IMG/VR virus record: IMGVR_UViG_3300027963_004416 | Span: 81,708-145,707 of that record | From: a virus | Reading direction: 5' to 3' (one strand) | Length of the DNA: 64,000 bases | Shown here: one piece after another, positions 26,441 through 41,704 of the stretch | Numbering within the stretch: position 1 is the stretch's first letter | How the letters are laid out: every line of letters begins with the position of its first letter | Made by a program: the position numbers and the translations under genes | The notes under the pieces: model-generated | Told to the model about the DNA's origin: nothing | The model's input: only the letters and a program-made list of their open reading frames with translations | Databases searched by the model: none

Positions 26441-28531
26441 ATGGCAATTGCAGCAGATCTAGCTCAAACTTTCTTTTTAGATAGAACCTCCGTAAAGGAT
26501 GCTGAGGTTGTTTTTGTTTCTAATGTTCAACTTTATTTTAGAAACAAACCCTCAATAGCTCAAGGCGGTGTAACTGTTTTTTTATGCCCCACTTATTTTG
26601 AGAATGGATTTGCTGTTCCTGATCTAACAAATTTTGTAACTTATGGCAGAAAAAGATTAGAATATTCCAGCATTCTAACATCAACAGACGGAAGCGCAGC
26701 TACTACCTTTACATTCCCTGTACCAGTACCAGTTAAAACTGATGCAACGTATGCGATGGTAATCAGAATGGACTTTAATGATAATGACTATACATTCTGG
26801 GCTAATAAAACTGGAGAAACATACAATAACGTAGCCAGCCCTGCTGTGACTAAAGGTGCCCTAGATGGTAGATTCTTTGTAATAACTAATGGCACCACAC
26901 TTACACCGCAATCTGATACAGATCTTAAGTTTACTGTTAATTTTCAGAAATTTATAACCAACAGCAATACATATAGCGCAGTTAATAGAAATATGGAATT
27001 TCTTAATGTAGATCCTACGGATATAATTGGGGACTTTATAGGTGGCGAGCTGGTATTTGCAAATACAGGTGCCGTTGCTGCGCAGACTGTAAGTATGTCC
27101 GCTACATCTACTACAATTACCGGTACTGGTACCAGATTTGCTACAGATTTTAATGCCTCTAGTTATATAGTTCTTAAAAGTGGTACAAGCTACTCTATAA
27201 GAGCTGTTGATAGTGTGGTGAATAATACTACAATGATATTGGAAAAAAATCCGCCATTTACAAATTCTTCAGCGCAATATCTAGTAGCACCTGTAGGTAA
27301 ACTATTTAAATATAACCCTGGTGCTAATTCTATTATTTTAGTGGCCTCAACAGCAAATAGTACCTTTAACTTCTACCCTAATACTACCTCAAATACAGTA
27401 GTAGGTGAAGCTTCGAATGCTACGGCTATAGTAAGCGAATTAAATAACTTTTTACTGACTAAATATGAGTCGGCATTTAACATAGTAGTTCCTCCTAATA
27501 CATATTCAACCGTAACCGGTTCAATGGCTAGTGCCACTTATTCGGCGGTGTCCGATGGTGAAATACTTCAAAATAGAGAAAAATGGAAGTTGAATACTAC
27601 TACTCAGTTATTTTCTAGATCAGATGAAGTTGCGAACGGCGCCACGCTTACAAATAATAAATCATTCAATTTTAATATAACATTTAGTAGTGATAATGAG
27701 TTTACCTCGCCCTTCTTAGATGAGGAAGATATGTTCTTCTTCGGCGAGGAATTCCTAATTAATAACGACATAACAGATGAGAATAAACCAAACGGCAACG
27801 CTGTAGCAAGACATATATCAAAAAGAATTACATTAGCTGATGGGCAAGATTCTGAAGATATTCGAGTTTATCTAACTGCCTTTAGACCATCAGGTACCGA
27901 TGTTCATGTATATGTAAGATTCTATAACGAAAGTGATTCGGATGTCTTTACCGATAAAGATTGGACAAGACTCGAACCTAAGAGCCCTGCTACCTTGTTT
28001 AGCTCTGCTGCTGATTTTACTGACTTTATAGAATTAGAATATAGATTACCTGCTTACCCGGTGGAAAATTATACAACCGGTACTAAAGCTGCTGGTACTT
28101 TGCAGGCCGGTAAATTTACCATACCTAATAATTCTCTTACAGTAACTGGCACATCAGGTACTGTTAATACTGGTATATCACAGGGTGATGTTGTTAGAAT
28201 TTATGACCCTCTATTCCCAAACAACTCCCTAGTCGTTCCAGTCTCGGCTTCAACAACTACTAACTTTACTATAGATCTTCAGTCAAATGTAAGCACTTCT
28301 AATACGAAGACTTCTAGCTTCGTCAAGTCTGGAATGATTGTAGAAAAAGTTACGTATAAAAATACTGCATTTAAGAATTATATCGGCAATAACGTTGTTA
28401 GATATTATAATTCTAATCTAGCAGCACTAGATACATATAAGAGCTTTGCCTTTAAAATTATTTTAACCTCTAGCGTCAACAATCTATATCCGTTTGTTGA
28501 TGATATTAGAGGTATCGCAATGAGTATATAA
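26441..28531 (+). CDS. large tail/baseplate structural protein
   Basis: 696 residues, no named family recognised with confidence. The N-terminus LAQTFFLDRTSVKDAEVVFV with SNVQLYFRNKPSIAQGGVTV and YAMVIRMDFNDNDYTFWANK is a beta-sandwich-like domain that I associate with DUF4815-linked structural proteins of marine phages. Middle: Asn/Ser/Thr-rich modules. C-terminal region: RHISKRITLADGQDSEDIRV, YLTAFRPSGTDVHVYVRFY and AFKIILTSSVNNLYPFVDD with IRGIAMS, another sandwich repeat. A good GGAATAAAAA-type leader precedes ATG 26441. It is followed by a 1-base overlap with a small coiled-coil gene. Probably a fibre anchor or peripheral baseplate protein. Confidence 0.6.
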   Translation: MAIAADLAQTFFLDRTSVKDAEVVFVSNVQLYFRNKPSIAQGGVTVFLCPTYFENGFAVPDLTNFVTYGRKRLEYSSILTSTDGSAATTFTFPVPVPVKTDATYAMVIRMDFNDNDYTFWANKTGETYNNVASPAVTKGALDGRFFVITNGTTLTPQSDTDLKFTVNFQKFITNSNTYSAVNRNMEFLNVDPTDIIGDFIGGELVFANTGAVAAQTVSMSATSTTITGTGTRFATDFNASSYIVLKSGTSYSIRAVDSVVNNTTMILEKNPPFTNSSAQYLVAPVGKLFKYNPGANSIILVASTANSTFNFYPNTTSNTVVGEASNATAIVSELNNFLLTKYESAFNIVVPPNTYSTVTGSMASATYSAVSDGEILQNREKWKLNTTTQLFSRSDEVANGATLTNNKSFNFNITFSSDNEFTSPFLDEEDMFFFGEEFLINNDITDENKPNGNAVARHISKRITLADGQDSEDIRVYLTAFRPSGTDVHVYVRFYNESDSDVFTDKDWTRLEPKSPATLFSSAADFTDFIELEYRLPAYPVENYTTGTKAAGTLQAGKFTIPNNSLTVTGTSGTVNTGISQGDVVRIYDPLFPNNSLVVPVSASTTTNFTIDLQSNVSTSNTKTSSFVKSGMIVEKVTYKNTAFKNYIGNNVVRYYNSNLAALDTYKSFAFKIILTSSVNNLYPFVDDIRGIAMSI

Positions 28532-28743
28532 TGAAAGAATTAAAGATAGAAGGTTTCGCTCGAGATAAACAAAACTATGCACTCCTTAACGTAGATAAAG
28601 CAGGCTATGAGGAATATCGACGTCAACGTAATGAAAGTCAAAGAGTTCATCATATAGAGAGTGAAGTTAAAAGTTTAAAGGATGACATAAGCGAAATAAA
28701 AAATATTTTATTAGCTTTATTAAACGGAAATAAAAATGTCTAG
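28531..28743 (+). CDS. small coiled-coil protein
   Basis: 70 residues. The first half is charged and mixed (MKELKIEGFARDKQNYALL); the second half is a heptad-patterned helix, VHHIESEVKSLKDDISEIKN, followed by a hydrophobic ILLALL. It sits between two structural genes with a 1-base overlap before and an 8-base overlap after, so it is surely translated with them. It may be a trimerising or assembly factor; no family recognised. Confidence 0.6.
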   Translation: MKELKIEGFARDKQNYALLNVDKAGYEEYRRQRNESQRVHHIESEVKSLKDDISEIKNILLALLNGNKNV

Positions 28744-30262
28744 ACTAATAGCAAACGTACAAATAGCAACTGACACATTTAATGGATGGGTTACTAAAAC
28801 TAATGAGTTACTAAATTCTCATACTAATGAAATAGTCACTGCATCTAATACCGCAGCTGGCGCTAATACGTACGGTAATGTTAGTGTAATAGGCGTTCTT
28901 TCTGCCAATATCTTAACCACTCCATCTTTATATGGCGGTAATTCTGGTAACGCAGCCACATTAACTACTCTTACTGTTGGTATCAGTAACAGCAGCGCTT
29001 CTTCTAACGTAGTGTTAACAGGCTATACTGCTAATATAACAGCTAACAATATAAACTTACTTTCAAACACAGTATTAAATGCTGCTAACATTTATGCCAA
29101 TTCAGCAGTTTATAGAGCTGTTGCTAATATTGCATTGAGCGGTAATTCAACTACAAACAATGTATTAATAACTGGTAATACGACTGCTACAGCTGTTACT
29201 GTAAATGGTAATACCTCGGGTATAAACACAACCTCATTCTCGATTAATTCAGTTTCAACTATCACAGGTAACACTACATTAAAAGCAAATACTTCAGTTA
29301 CAAACATTACTGTTCTTGGCGGTACAACTTCTAATGTTACACTAACTGGTAATTTAGTAACTATTAGTAGCAACCTTACAGTATCAGCAAACGTAACTTC
29401 TATTACTGGCAATGTTACGTTTGATTCTAATTCACTCTTTATTGACTCTGTTAATGATAGAGTAGGTATTCTAACTACATCACCGAGTTATGCCTTACAT
29501 GTTAAAGGTTCAAATACCTCTACAATGGTTGGTGTTGAGAACTCACAGGATAATACATTATTTACTGTCCTAAGTTCTAATTCAATAACCAGTACCCCTA
29601 GTATAATTGCTAAATCTGGTACAAACACTTCTCTTGTATTTGCATCTAATAATGCCAGTGGTACATCAGGTAAGTTAATTATAGCAGCAAATGGTAATGT
29701 TGGAATTGCAAACGCGACCCCTGATGCATTGGTAACAATAGGTGCAGGTACAAAGGTTTACTCAAATGGCACGTTTCAAACCTCTGGTGATTTGATATGC
29801 TCGGGTGATCTTTATGCTAATATAGTATTCATGGGCGGTACATCACAGGCTACAGTTACTGCTACTGTTTGTCCTATTGTTCCTCCTAACACTACCTACA
29901 GCTCAGCTGAGCCTGGTCCTTATACCTTCCTAGTTTTCTCTAATACAGAACCGCAACGAGTAGATGTCATCGATAAAGCTCAAGGTACTGGATATCAAGC
30001 AGTTAAGTATACTATCCAGGTTCAAGATAATGAAGTGGCTAACGAAGTGTTTATGACTGAAGTCAGTATGATTTATGGATACGGTAACGCACACTCAACT
30101 CAATATGGTACAATATATACTAACTCTGCTTTTGTTGAGGTATCGGTAGGTGCTAATTCTACTTACTACTGGCTACAAGCTGCTCCCACTACCGCTTACT
30201 TAACATCTAAAGGTGGGTCAGCTAACTTACAATTTAGAGGTGTGCGCCAGAAGGCCAGGTAG
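28736..30262 (+). CDS. tail fibre protein with repeat shaft
   Basis: 508 residues. N-terminus (MSRLIANVQIATDTFNGWVT) with a short helix is likely the virion attachment; residues about 45-250 are Asn/Thr/Ser repeats ('LTGNTTATAVTVNGNTSG', 'NVTLTGNLVTISSNLTVSAN') typical of trimeric beta-fibre shafts; VNDRVGILTTSPSYALHVKG is a fibre motif common in phages. The last 120 residues form a different globular domain (RVDVIDKAQGTGYQAVKYTI, TEVSMIYGYGNAHSTQYGTI, LQFRGVRQKAR), perhaps the receptor-binding or chaperone tip. No S74 motif. Last gene before the late promoter at 30263. Confidence 0.75.
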   Translation: MSRLIANVQIATDTFNGWVTKTNELLNSHTNEIVTASNTAAGANTYGNVSVIGVLSANILTTPSLYGGNSGNAATLTTLTVGISNSSASSNVVLTGYTANITANNINLLSNTVLNAANIYANSAVYRAVANIALSGNSTTNNVLITGNTTATAVTVNGNTSGINTTSFSINSVSTITGNTTLKANTSVTNITVLGGTTSNVTLTGNLVTISSNLTVSANVTSITGNVTFDSNSLFIDSVNDRVGILTTSPSYALHVKGSNTSTMVGVENSQDNTLFTVLSSNSITSTPSIIAKSGTNTSLVFASNNASGTSGKLIIAANGNVGIANATPDALVTIGAGTKVYSNGTFQTSGDLICSGDLYANIVFMGGTSQATVTATVCPIVPPNTTYSSAEPGPYTFLVFSNTEPQRVDVIDKAQGTGYQAVKYTIQVQDNEVANEVFMTEVSMIYGYGNAHSTQYGTIYTNSAFVEVSVGANSTYYWLQAAPTTAYLTSKGGSANLQFRGVRQKAR

Positions 30263-30270
30263 TATAAATA
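30263..30270 (+). promoter_or_regulatory. T4-type late promoter before the fibre cassette
   Basis: An exact TATAAATA lies in the 42-base gap after the preceding fibre gene and 34 bases before ATG 30305, with a purine-rich GCGGAAGGGAAG ribosome region between. This leaves a leader of about 28 bases, which fits a T4-like late start. Confidence 0.7.
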
Positions 30271-30304
30271 ATAAAATAATAACAAGTTAGCGGAAGGGAA
30301 GCTA

Positions 30305-32426
<2,122 letters not shown>

Positions 32427-32437
<11 letters not shown>

Positions 32438-32756
32438 GGCTAACTTAATTATAGATCAAGGCGCAACGTATAGTACGACTATTGATATTGCAGATGAATA
32501 CGGGGTTGCAATAAACCTTACTAACTATACTGGAGCGGCGCAGATGAGAAAGCATTACACCTCATCTAATGCAGCTTCATTTACAGTTAGTCTTGGAGGA
32601 GCTGATGGTACCTTGACACTTTCTATGTCAGCAAATGCAACAGCTAATATAGTTGCAGGAAGATATGTTTACGATGTAGAACTTACTTCTAATACTGGTG
32701 TAATTTCTAGAGTATTAGAAGGTATAGTTACTGTAACTCCTAATGTAACAAGATAA
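32427..32756 (+). CDS. small virion-type beta protein
   Basis: 109 residues. The sequence (LIIDQGATYSTTIDIADEYG, INLTNYTGAAQMRKHYTSSN, then TLTLSMSANATANIVAGRYV and YDVELTSNTG) reads as a small beta-sandwich; similar short proteins with 'DQGATF/Y...A-Q-M-R-K' occur among structural genes of marine T4-like phages. Possibly a fibre-tip or capsid-decorating domain (BppU-like N-terminal type). It overlaps the upstream S74 fibre gene by 11 bases, so it is translated with it. Confidence 0.6.
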
Positions 32757-32774
32757 CTTATATACATATATAAT

Positions 32775-33017
32775 ATGGCCACTAATATTAAAGCCGTTGT
32801 AAGACAGACCGGTTCTATTTTAACTCAACAGTCTACTCTTACTTTAAAAAATACCTTAAAGGATGAGATTGCTCTTAGAGAAATTACTAATGTAATTGAA
32901 GGTTCCCCTAATAATGGCGATACATTAGTATACAATTCCATTTTAAATAAATATGAAGTAAAGCCAGTATCAATCTCAGCAAATAATATAACAGGACTAG
33001 ACGGGGGAACTTTCTAA
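32775..33017 (+). CDS. small protein ending in the LDGGTF tag
   Basis: 80 residues, no family recognised. The C-terminal half (GSPNNGDTLVYNSILNKYEV, then NNITGLDGGTF) is like the 'NGDxLxYNxxxxxW/YEV' modules of fibre proteins. It ends in GLDGGTF, the same seven residues that end the next protein, which suggests a shared assembly or trimer-end motif. The stop is directly followed by the next ATG. Upstream there is only AT-rich sequence (TATATACATATATAAT) with no clear ribosome site. Confidence 0.55.
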   Translation: MATNIKAVVRQTGSILTQQSTLTLKNTLKDEIALREITNVIEGSPNNGDTLVYNSILNKYEVKPVSISANNITGLDGGTF

Positions 33018-34910
33018 ATGGCAAATACAATTATTCAAATAAAACGCAGTACTACTACTGCGGCACCTGGTGCTCTGAGCCAGGGTGAATTAGCATACTC
33101 GTCTAATGGCGAAGTATTATACATTGGTAGCCCAGTAGGTGCAGATACTGCTAACGTTGTTGCAATTGGTGGCAAGAGAACACCAGGCACATTAACTGCT
33201 AATCAAGCTCTAGTAGCTAACTCAACATCGGGTATTGATAAGGTTATCGTAGCCAACTTAGTTGCTACTCAAGTATATGCAAATGGCTCATTTGGTTCGA
33301 ACGGCTATGTTCTAACTTCAAGCGCTAGCGGTAACGTAAGATGGATGAGCCCAAGTAATCTAACCACAGCTGCTGCTGGTTCGAACACATACGTTCAATT
33401 CAACTCCAATGGTGCGTTTGACGCAGTATCAGGATTTGCATTCGACAAAACAACTAATATTTTAACTGTTGCTAATGCAGTTGCCACTGATCGTATTCTT
33501 TCGCCGCAAAACAATCTGAATATTACTCTCGACTACAATGGTAACAGCGGTACAGTTGGGGTTCAATCAGATCTATACGTCGGTACCGGAGCTTCTGGTA
33601 ACGTGTACGTTAACGGTTCAGTAAATGCCTCTTCATTCAAAGTAGGTACTGATCTAGTAGCTAATGCTTCCGGTGTTTATTCAACTGGTACAGTCAATGC
33701 TGCCGTTGTTCAAGTTGGTTCAAATTTTAAAGCTAATACTACTCAGGTTACAATTGCTAATACAGTAGCTATCAGTGCAAATGGATCAACCGGTACAGCC
33801 GGCCAAGTCCTTACTTCAAACGGTTCAACAGTTTATTGGTCTACTCTAACTGGTGATATCACTGAAGTTACAGCAGGAAATGGCTTAACTGGTGGTGGAG
33901 ATTCAGGTTCTGTGACTCTTGATGTTGGCGCCGGTGCCGGTATTACAGTAAACGCTAATGATGTTGCTGTTAATGCAGGCAATGGTATTGTTGCAAACTC
34001 ATCAGGAACCTTTGTTAGGGCTGGTACCGGTGTAACTGTAAATGCTACCGGGGTTCATATTGGTCAGGATGTAGGCACAACAAGCAACGTTAGCTTTGGC
34101 GTAGTAAATGCTTCGGCGTTTAATATTGGTTCTGACTTTACTGCAAACTCAACAACAGTAGCTCTTAACAACAACGTTATTGTCGGTAGCAGCAACGCTG
34201 ATACGGTAGCTATTAACGCTAAAGTTAATACTAGCATCATGCCTGCCGCTAATGCTACTTACAACCTGGGTTCAAATGACACCAGATGGCTAACAGTTTA
34301 TGCTGGTAACGTTTACGCTGGTTATGCTACATTTGATAATAGCGTTACTGTTTCAGGTAACTTATACGTTTCTGGTAACGTAGTATCTATTAACGTAGAA
34401 ACACTAGCTGTAACTGACTCATTAATTCAGCTAGCTAAAGATAATATTACCACAGATACCCTTGATATTGGTTTCTATGGCAATTATAATCCGGATGGTG
34501 GTGCTAATGAGCACACTGGTCTGTTCCGTGATGCTACAGACGGTAAATATAAGCTTTTCCAAGGTCTAACAGTTGCACCTACCACAACAGTAGCTACTGG
34601 TGATGCTTCGTATAGCACTGCTACTTTACAAGCGTATTTACTATCAGGTGCATTAGGTACTAATTCAACAGCAGTTTCAATAACTGCTAATAGTACAGTC
34701 AACGTAGCAATAGTAGCAAATACACTATCGCTAACAACAGCACTAGGCGTTAGTTCAGGCGGTACTGGTAAGACTTCTATTACTAACAATGCAGTGCTAT
34801 TTGGTTATGGTACTGGTAGCATTCAAGAAGCTACTGGTTCCAATGGTCAAGTTTTACAGATTTCAAGCAACGTGCCAACATTCGGAGGTCTTGACGGCGG
34901 CACATTCTAA
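33018..34910 (+). CDS. tail fibre protein (IQIKRST-type N-terminus, LDGGTF end)
   Basis: 630 residues. The N-terminus MANTIIQIKRSTTTAAPGAL then SQGELAYSSNGEVLYIG is an attachment domain also seen at the start of the collagen fibre (TFQIKRTSVSG with GELAINLAD). The shaft is Asn/Ala/Gly/Thr/Val-rich. SLIQLAKDNITTDTLDIGFY with HTGLFRDATDGKYKLFQGL at about 470-515 matches the same domain in the 37121 fibre (DNMIYLNANSITSNPDLGFA, HHAGFFRDATDGVWKVFDN). It ends with GGLDGGTF and has no S74 domain. Codons are richer in C/G than in neighbouring fibre genes in places. Probable long tail fibre or adhesin component. Confidence 0.75.
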   Translation: MANTIIQIKRSTTTAAPGALSQGELAYSSNGEVLYIGSPVGADTANVVAIGGKRTPGTLTANQALVANSTSGIDKVIVANLVATQVYANGSFGSNGYVLTSSASGNVRWMSPSNLTTAAAGSNTYVQFNSNGAFDAVSGFAFDKTTNILTVANAVATDRILSPQNNLNITLDYNGNSGTVGVQSDLYVGTGASGNVYVNGSVNASSFKVGTDLVANASGVYSTGTVNAAVVQVGSNFKANTTQVTIANTVAISANGSTGTAGQVLTSNGSTVYWSTLTGDITEVTAGNGLTGGGDSGSVTLDVGAGAGITVNANDVAVNAGNGIVANSSGTFVRAGTGVTVNATGVHIGQDVGTTSNVSFGVVNASAFNIGSDFTANSTTVALNNNVIVGSSNADTVAINAKVNTSIMPAANATYNLGSNDTRWLTVYAGNVYAGYATFDNSVTVSGNLYVSGNVVSINVETLAVTDSLIQLAKDNITTDTLDIGFYGNYNPDGGANEHTGLFRDATDGKYKLFQGLTVAPTTTVATGDASYSTATLQAYLLSGALGTNSTAVSITANSTVNVAIVANTLSLTTALGVSSGGTGKTSITNNAVLFGYGTGSIQEATGSNGQVLQISSNVPTFGGLDGGTF

Positions 34911-34923
34911 ATTATGAGGGGTT

Positions 34924-35139
34924 ATGGATACTGAATTTATTAATGTTTATATACAGAAGCAAAAAACGTTTATTGAAGAACTAGTTGCAAAAAATTTAAT
35001 TTTAGAAACCAAGCTCACTATAGCAGATAAAATCGCAGGTGAGCTTGGTTCTAAGGTGAGTACTTTAGAAGGGCAATTATCTAAAGCTTTAGAAGCTGTA
35101 GAAACTAAGAAATCAAGTAGATCTACAAGTAATACTTGA
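34924..35139 (+). CDS. small coiled-coil protein upstream of the collagen-modifying enzyme
   Basis: 71 residues, nearly all helical with heptad spacing: VYIQKQKTFIEELVAKNLIL, then AGELGSKVSTLEGQLSKALE, and a Ser/Lys/Thr-rich tail (KKSSRSTSN). A GAGGGG ribosome site precedes the ATG. The stop is followed after one base by the ATG of the PLOD-like enzyme, so the two are coupled. Could be a trimeriser or partner of the fibre or the enzyme; no family recognised. Confidence 0.6.
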   Translation: MDTEFINVYIQKQKTFIEELVAKNLILETKLTIADKIAGELGSKVSTLEGQLSKALEAVETKKSSRSTSNT

Positions 35140-35140
35140 T

Positions 35141-37090
35141 ATGAAAATATTTGTGATAAATTTAGAAGCCAGGCCTGATCGCCTGGCTTTTATGTCTGAG
35201 CAGCTTAAAGATGTTGAATGGCAAAGACATTCAGCGCTGAATGGCCATAGTTTAACTATGGATGCAATCGTTCAATTAGATTTCGCACCATACAGCAAAT
35301 GGATTGATCCTCTTCTAGATAGAAAATTAACCAATACGGAAATAGCAGCTGCTATCTCTCATTATCAGTTATGGGAAAAGTGTGTTGAGCTTAATGAGCC
35401 AATTCTTATTTTAGAAGACGACTCACAGCTTGTTGGTGATTTAGATTTAAAAGAACTAGAATTATTAAGTAATGAATATGATATAGTTTATCTTGATCAC
35501 AGAGAGATGTTTCCTGACCTATCCGTAGTCGGAGAAAAATTCGTCAGGCCCTTTTATCCCTACTGGAACAATGCATATGTTATTACACCCAGGCTTGCTC
35601 GTTATATTATAAATTCACCCTATAGATACAATATAATACCGGTGGATGAGCTGTTTCCTATTTTAAGCGGAATTGCTTTTAACGATCATTGTCTAGGTAA
35701 TAAAGAAATTTTTACTTCACTCCAGGAATTACTTATGACGCTACCAACTAACCCGGTAGCGTACAAAGAGAGTATTTTTAAACAACTACCCAGAAAAATT
35801 ATGGGATCTGATATTGAAAGTGGAAGATCGATTATGAATACAGTTCATGTGTTAACAGTGGCAACAGATGAAACAAAACTAAAGTATCTGGATACTTCAG
35901 CTCAAAAGTTTGGAATAAAATTTATTAATCTAGGTAAAGATGTCGTATGGGACGGGGGAAACATGATCGGGCCCGGTGGTGGCCAGAAGTTAAAACTAGT
36001 TAAGAACTATGTTAGTCAAATACCAGAGCAGGACATTGTTCTATTCGTAGACGGATATGATGTTTTTTTTAATGACGATCTACAGACAATAGTCGATCGA
36101 TTTAATGGATTTGACTGTAAAGTTCTTTTTGCAGGAGAGAAGAATTGCTGGCCAGATAAGTCTATTGCTCCTCTGTTCGACGGTGACACTGACTACAAAT
36201 ACTTAAACAGTGGAGTGTATATTGGATACGCAGGTTATGTTTGCTCTCTCATAGAGAATTATATACAAAACTCTGATGATGATCAACTTTATCTTCAAAA
36301 GAAATACATTGTGGATTTATTTGATTCAAAAAAACTGTACAAGATAGATGTCGAGAATTATATATTTCAGTGCTTGGCAGGAGCGGTTGATGCAGTAACT
36401 GTTAAATCAAACGGGCAGTTATTGAATTCTGAAACTAGATGTTGCCCCTGTATACTCCATGGTAACGGTGGCGATTCAGTAAAGAAAGATTTTGATAGAT
36501 TATTTAACACAATCTTCAATGAGAGTGACATAGGTATTGAATTTATGACGCCATCTGGCTATGAAATTGTAGGTCCAGAAATTTTAGAAATTGATTTACT
36601 TACACCAGATATGTGCAAGCAGCTCGTTAATCTTGCCGATAGCCATGGTAAATGGGAGCCTATGAGTGGTGATAAGTTTCCTGCGCAGGAAATAAGAATA
36701 CGAGAAATTGATATTAATCTGTTTAATAAACTAGAACAACATCTTAAAGATAAAGTTTACCCTTTAATAGAGCAATACTGGTTTCCTTTAAGCATGTACG
36801 GTTTAAGAGATGCCTTTATTATTAAATATACTCCAGAGACACAAGCTAAGCTAAAATGTCACCATGATGCTTCTCTTGTATCCGGTAATGTTAAACTTAA
36901 TAGCGAATATACAGGCGGAGATACTTATTTCTACAGGCAGAATTATTCAAACATAAATACATCTGTCGGTAAAATGACTATGTGGCCGGGACAGGTTACA
37001 CATGGTCATGAAGGGAGAGAGGTAACCTCTGGTGCAAAATACAATCTAGTAATTTGGACGAGTAGAAGACCTGGAGATATAAACTACTAA
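35141..37090 (+). CDS. GT25 + PLOD-like glycosyltransferase + lysyl hydroxylase (collagen-type lysine modification enzyme)
   Basis: 649 residues, three enzyme parts. Residues 1-200: GT25 (collagen galactosyltransferase / LPS type), with FVINLEARPDRL, TEIAAAISHYQLWEK and LEDD (91-94). Residues 234-450: the glycosyltransferase domain of lysyl hydroxylase 3: VLTVATDE, GGGQKLKLVKNY, FVDGYDVFF (Asp304, Asp307), GEKNCWPDK, YLNSGVYIGYA and SDDDQLY. Residues 470-640: the 2-oxoglutarate/Fe(II) lysyl hydroxylase domain: FIIKYTPETQAKLKCHHDAS (His574, Asp576) and WPGQVTHGHEG (His623); Lys633 replaces the arginine that binds 2-oxoglutarate in human LH3. The human sequence FVVKYSPERQ/HHDAST is nearly the same. 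No signal peptide. It precedes the 72-triplet collagen fibre by 30 bases and follows a coiled-coil gene. Predicted to hydroxylate and glycosylate fibre lysines; domains clear, substrate inferred. Confidence 0.9.
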   Translation: MKIFVINLEARPDRLAFMSEQLKDVEWQRHSALNGHSLTMDAIVQLDFAPYSKWIDPLLDRKLTNTEIAAAISHYQLWEKCVELNEPILILEDDSQLVGDLDLKELELLSNEYDIVYLDHREMFPDLSVVGEKFVRPFYPYWNNAYVITPRLARYIINSPYRYNIIPVDELFPILSGIAFNDHCLGNKEIFTSLQELLMTLPTNPVAYKESIFKQLPRKIMGSDIESGRSIMNTVHVLTVATDETKLKYLDTSAQKFGIKFINLGKDVVWDGGNMIGPGGGQKLKLVKNYVSQIPEQDIVLFVDGYDVFFNDDLQTIVDRFNGFDCKVLFAGEKNCWPDKSIAPLFDGDTDYKYLNSGVYIGYAGYVCSLIENYIQNSDDDQLYLQKKYIVDLFDSKKLYKIDVENYIFQCLAGAVDAVTVKSNGQLLNSETRCCPCILHGNGGDSVKKDFDRLFNTIFNESDIGIEFMTPSGYEIVGPEILEIDLLTPDMCKQLVNLADSHGKWEPMSGDKFPAQEIRIREIDINLFNKLEQHLKDKVYPLIEQYWFPLSMYGLRDAFIIKYTPETQAKLKCHHDASLVSGNVKLNSEYTGGDTYFYRQNYSNINTSVGKMTMWPGQVTHGHEGREVTSGAKYNLVIWTSRRPGDINY

Positions 37091-37106
37091 GACAGTATAT
37101 ACTGTC
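37091..37106. promoter_or_regulatory. 16-bp perfect palindrome between enzyme and collagen fibre
   Basis: GACAGTATATACTGTC reads the same on both strands. It begins directly after the stop codon of the PLOD-like gene and ends 14 bases before ATG 37121, whose ribosome site is GAGG at 37113-37116. It could be an operator for a dimeric regulator, or a GACAG/CTGTC stem with a 6-base loop acting in RNA. There is no T-run. Confidence 0.4.
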
Positions 37107-37120
37107 ATTTGCGAGGCCAC

Positions 37121-41311
<4,191 letters not shown>

Positions 41312-41337
41312 CATAGCCGAGTTCTCGAGGAGCGAAG

Positions 41338-41703
41338 ATGGCAATCAAAATTAATGGTACCACTATTGTTGATGATAGTCAAAACGGTACTCTTACTGGT
41401 AATTTAACTATATCAACAAGTACATCTGGTACTGTATCTGTTGGTAATTCTACAGTTAATACAACCGCTAATGCTACAATTTTAGCTATTAACGGCACAG
41501 GTGCACAAGTAAGACTTGGTAACACCACAGTTAATACCTATGTAAATGCAACTACAATTGCTGTGACGTCAGTACTTGCTAATGGCTCTATAGGTACATC
41601 AGGTCAGCTACTTACCTCAAACGGTAGCGGTATCTATTGGTCGACATCTGCCGGTGGAACAGATGATACTGCTAGAACATTAGCTACTTTAGCATTACCA
41701 TAA
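41338..41703 (+). CDS. short fibre-type protein
   Basis: 121 residues with a GAGGAG ribosome site. Starts MAIKINGTTIVDDSQNGTLT, an N-terminus common in phage short fibre subunits, then the same repeat vocabulary as the long fibre ([20 protein letters not shown] and TGAQVRLGNTTVNT) and SIGTSGQLLTSNGSGIYWST near the end. It is like a shaft piece without tip or S74 domain. The stop is one base before the first propeller gene, so it may be an adaptor joining the propeller proteins to the virion. Role inferred. Confidence 0.65.
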   Translation: MAIKINGTTIVDDSQNGTLTGNLTISTSTSGTVSVGNSTVNTTANATILAINGTGAQVRLGNTTVNTYVNATTIAVTSVLANGSIGTSGQLLTSNGSGIYWSTSAGGTDDTARTLATLALP

Positions 41704-41704
41704 T

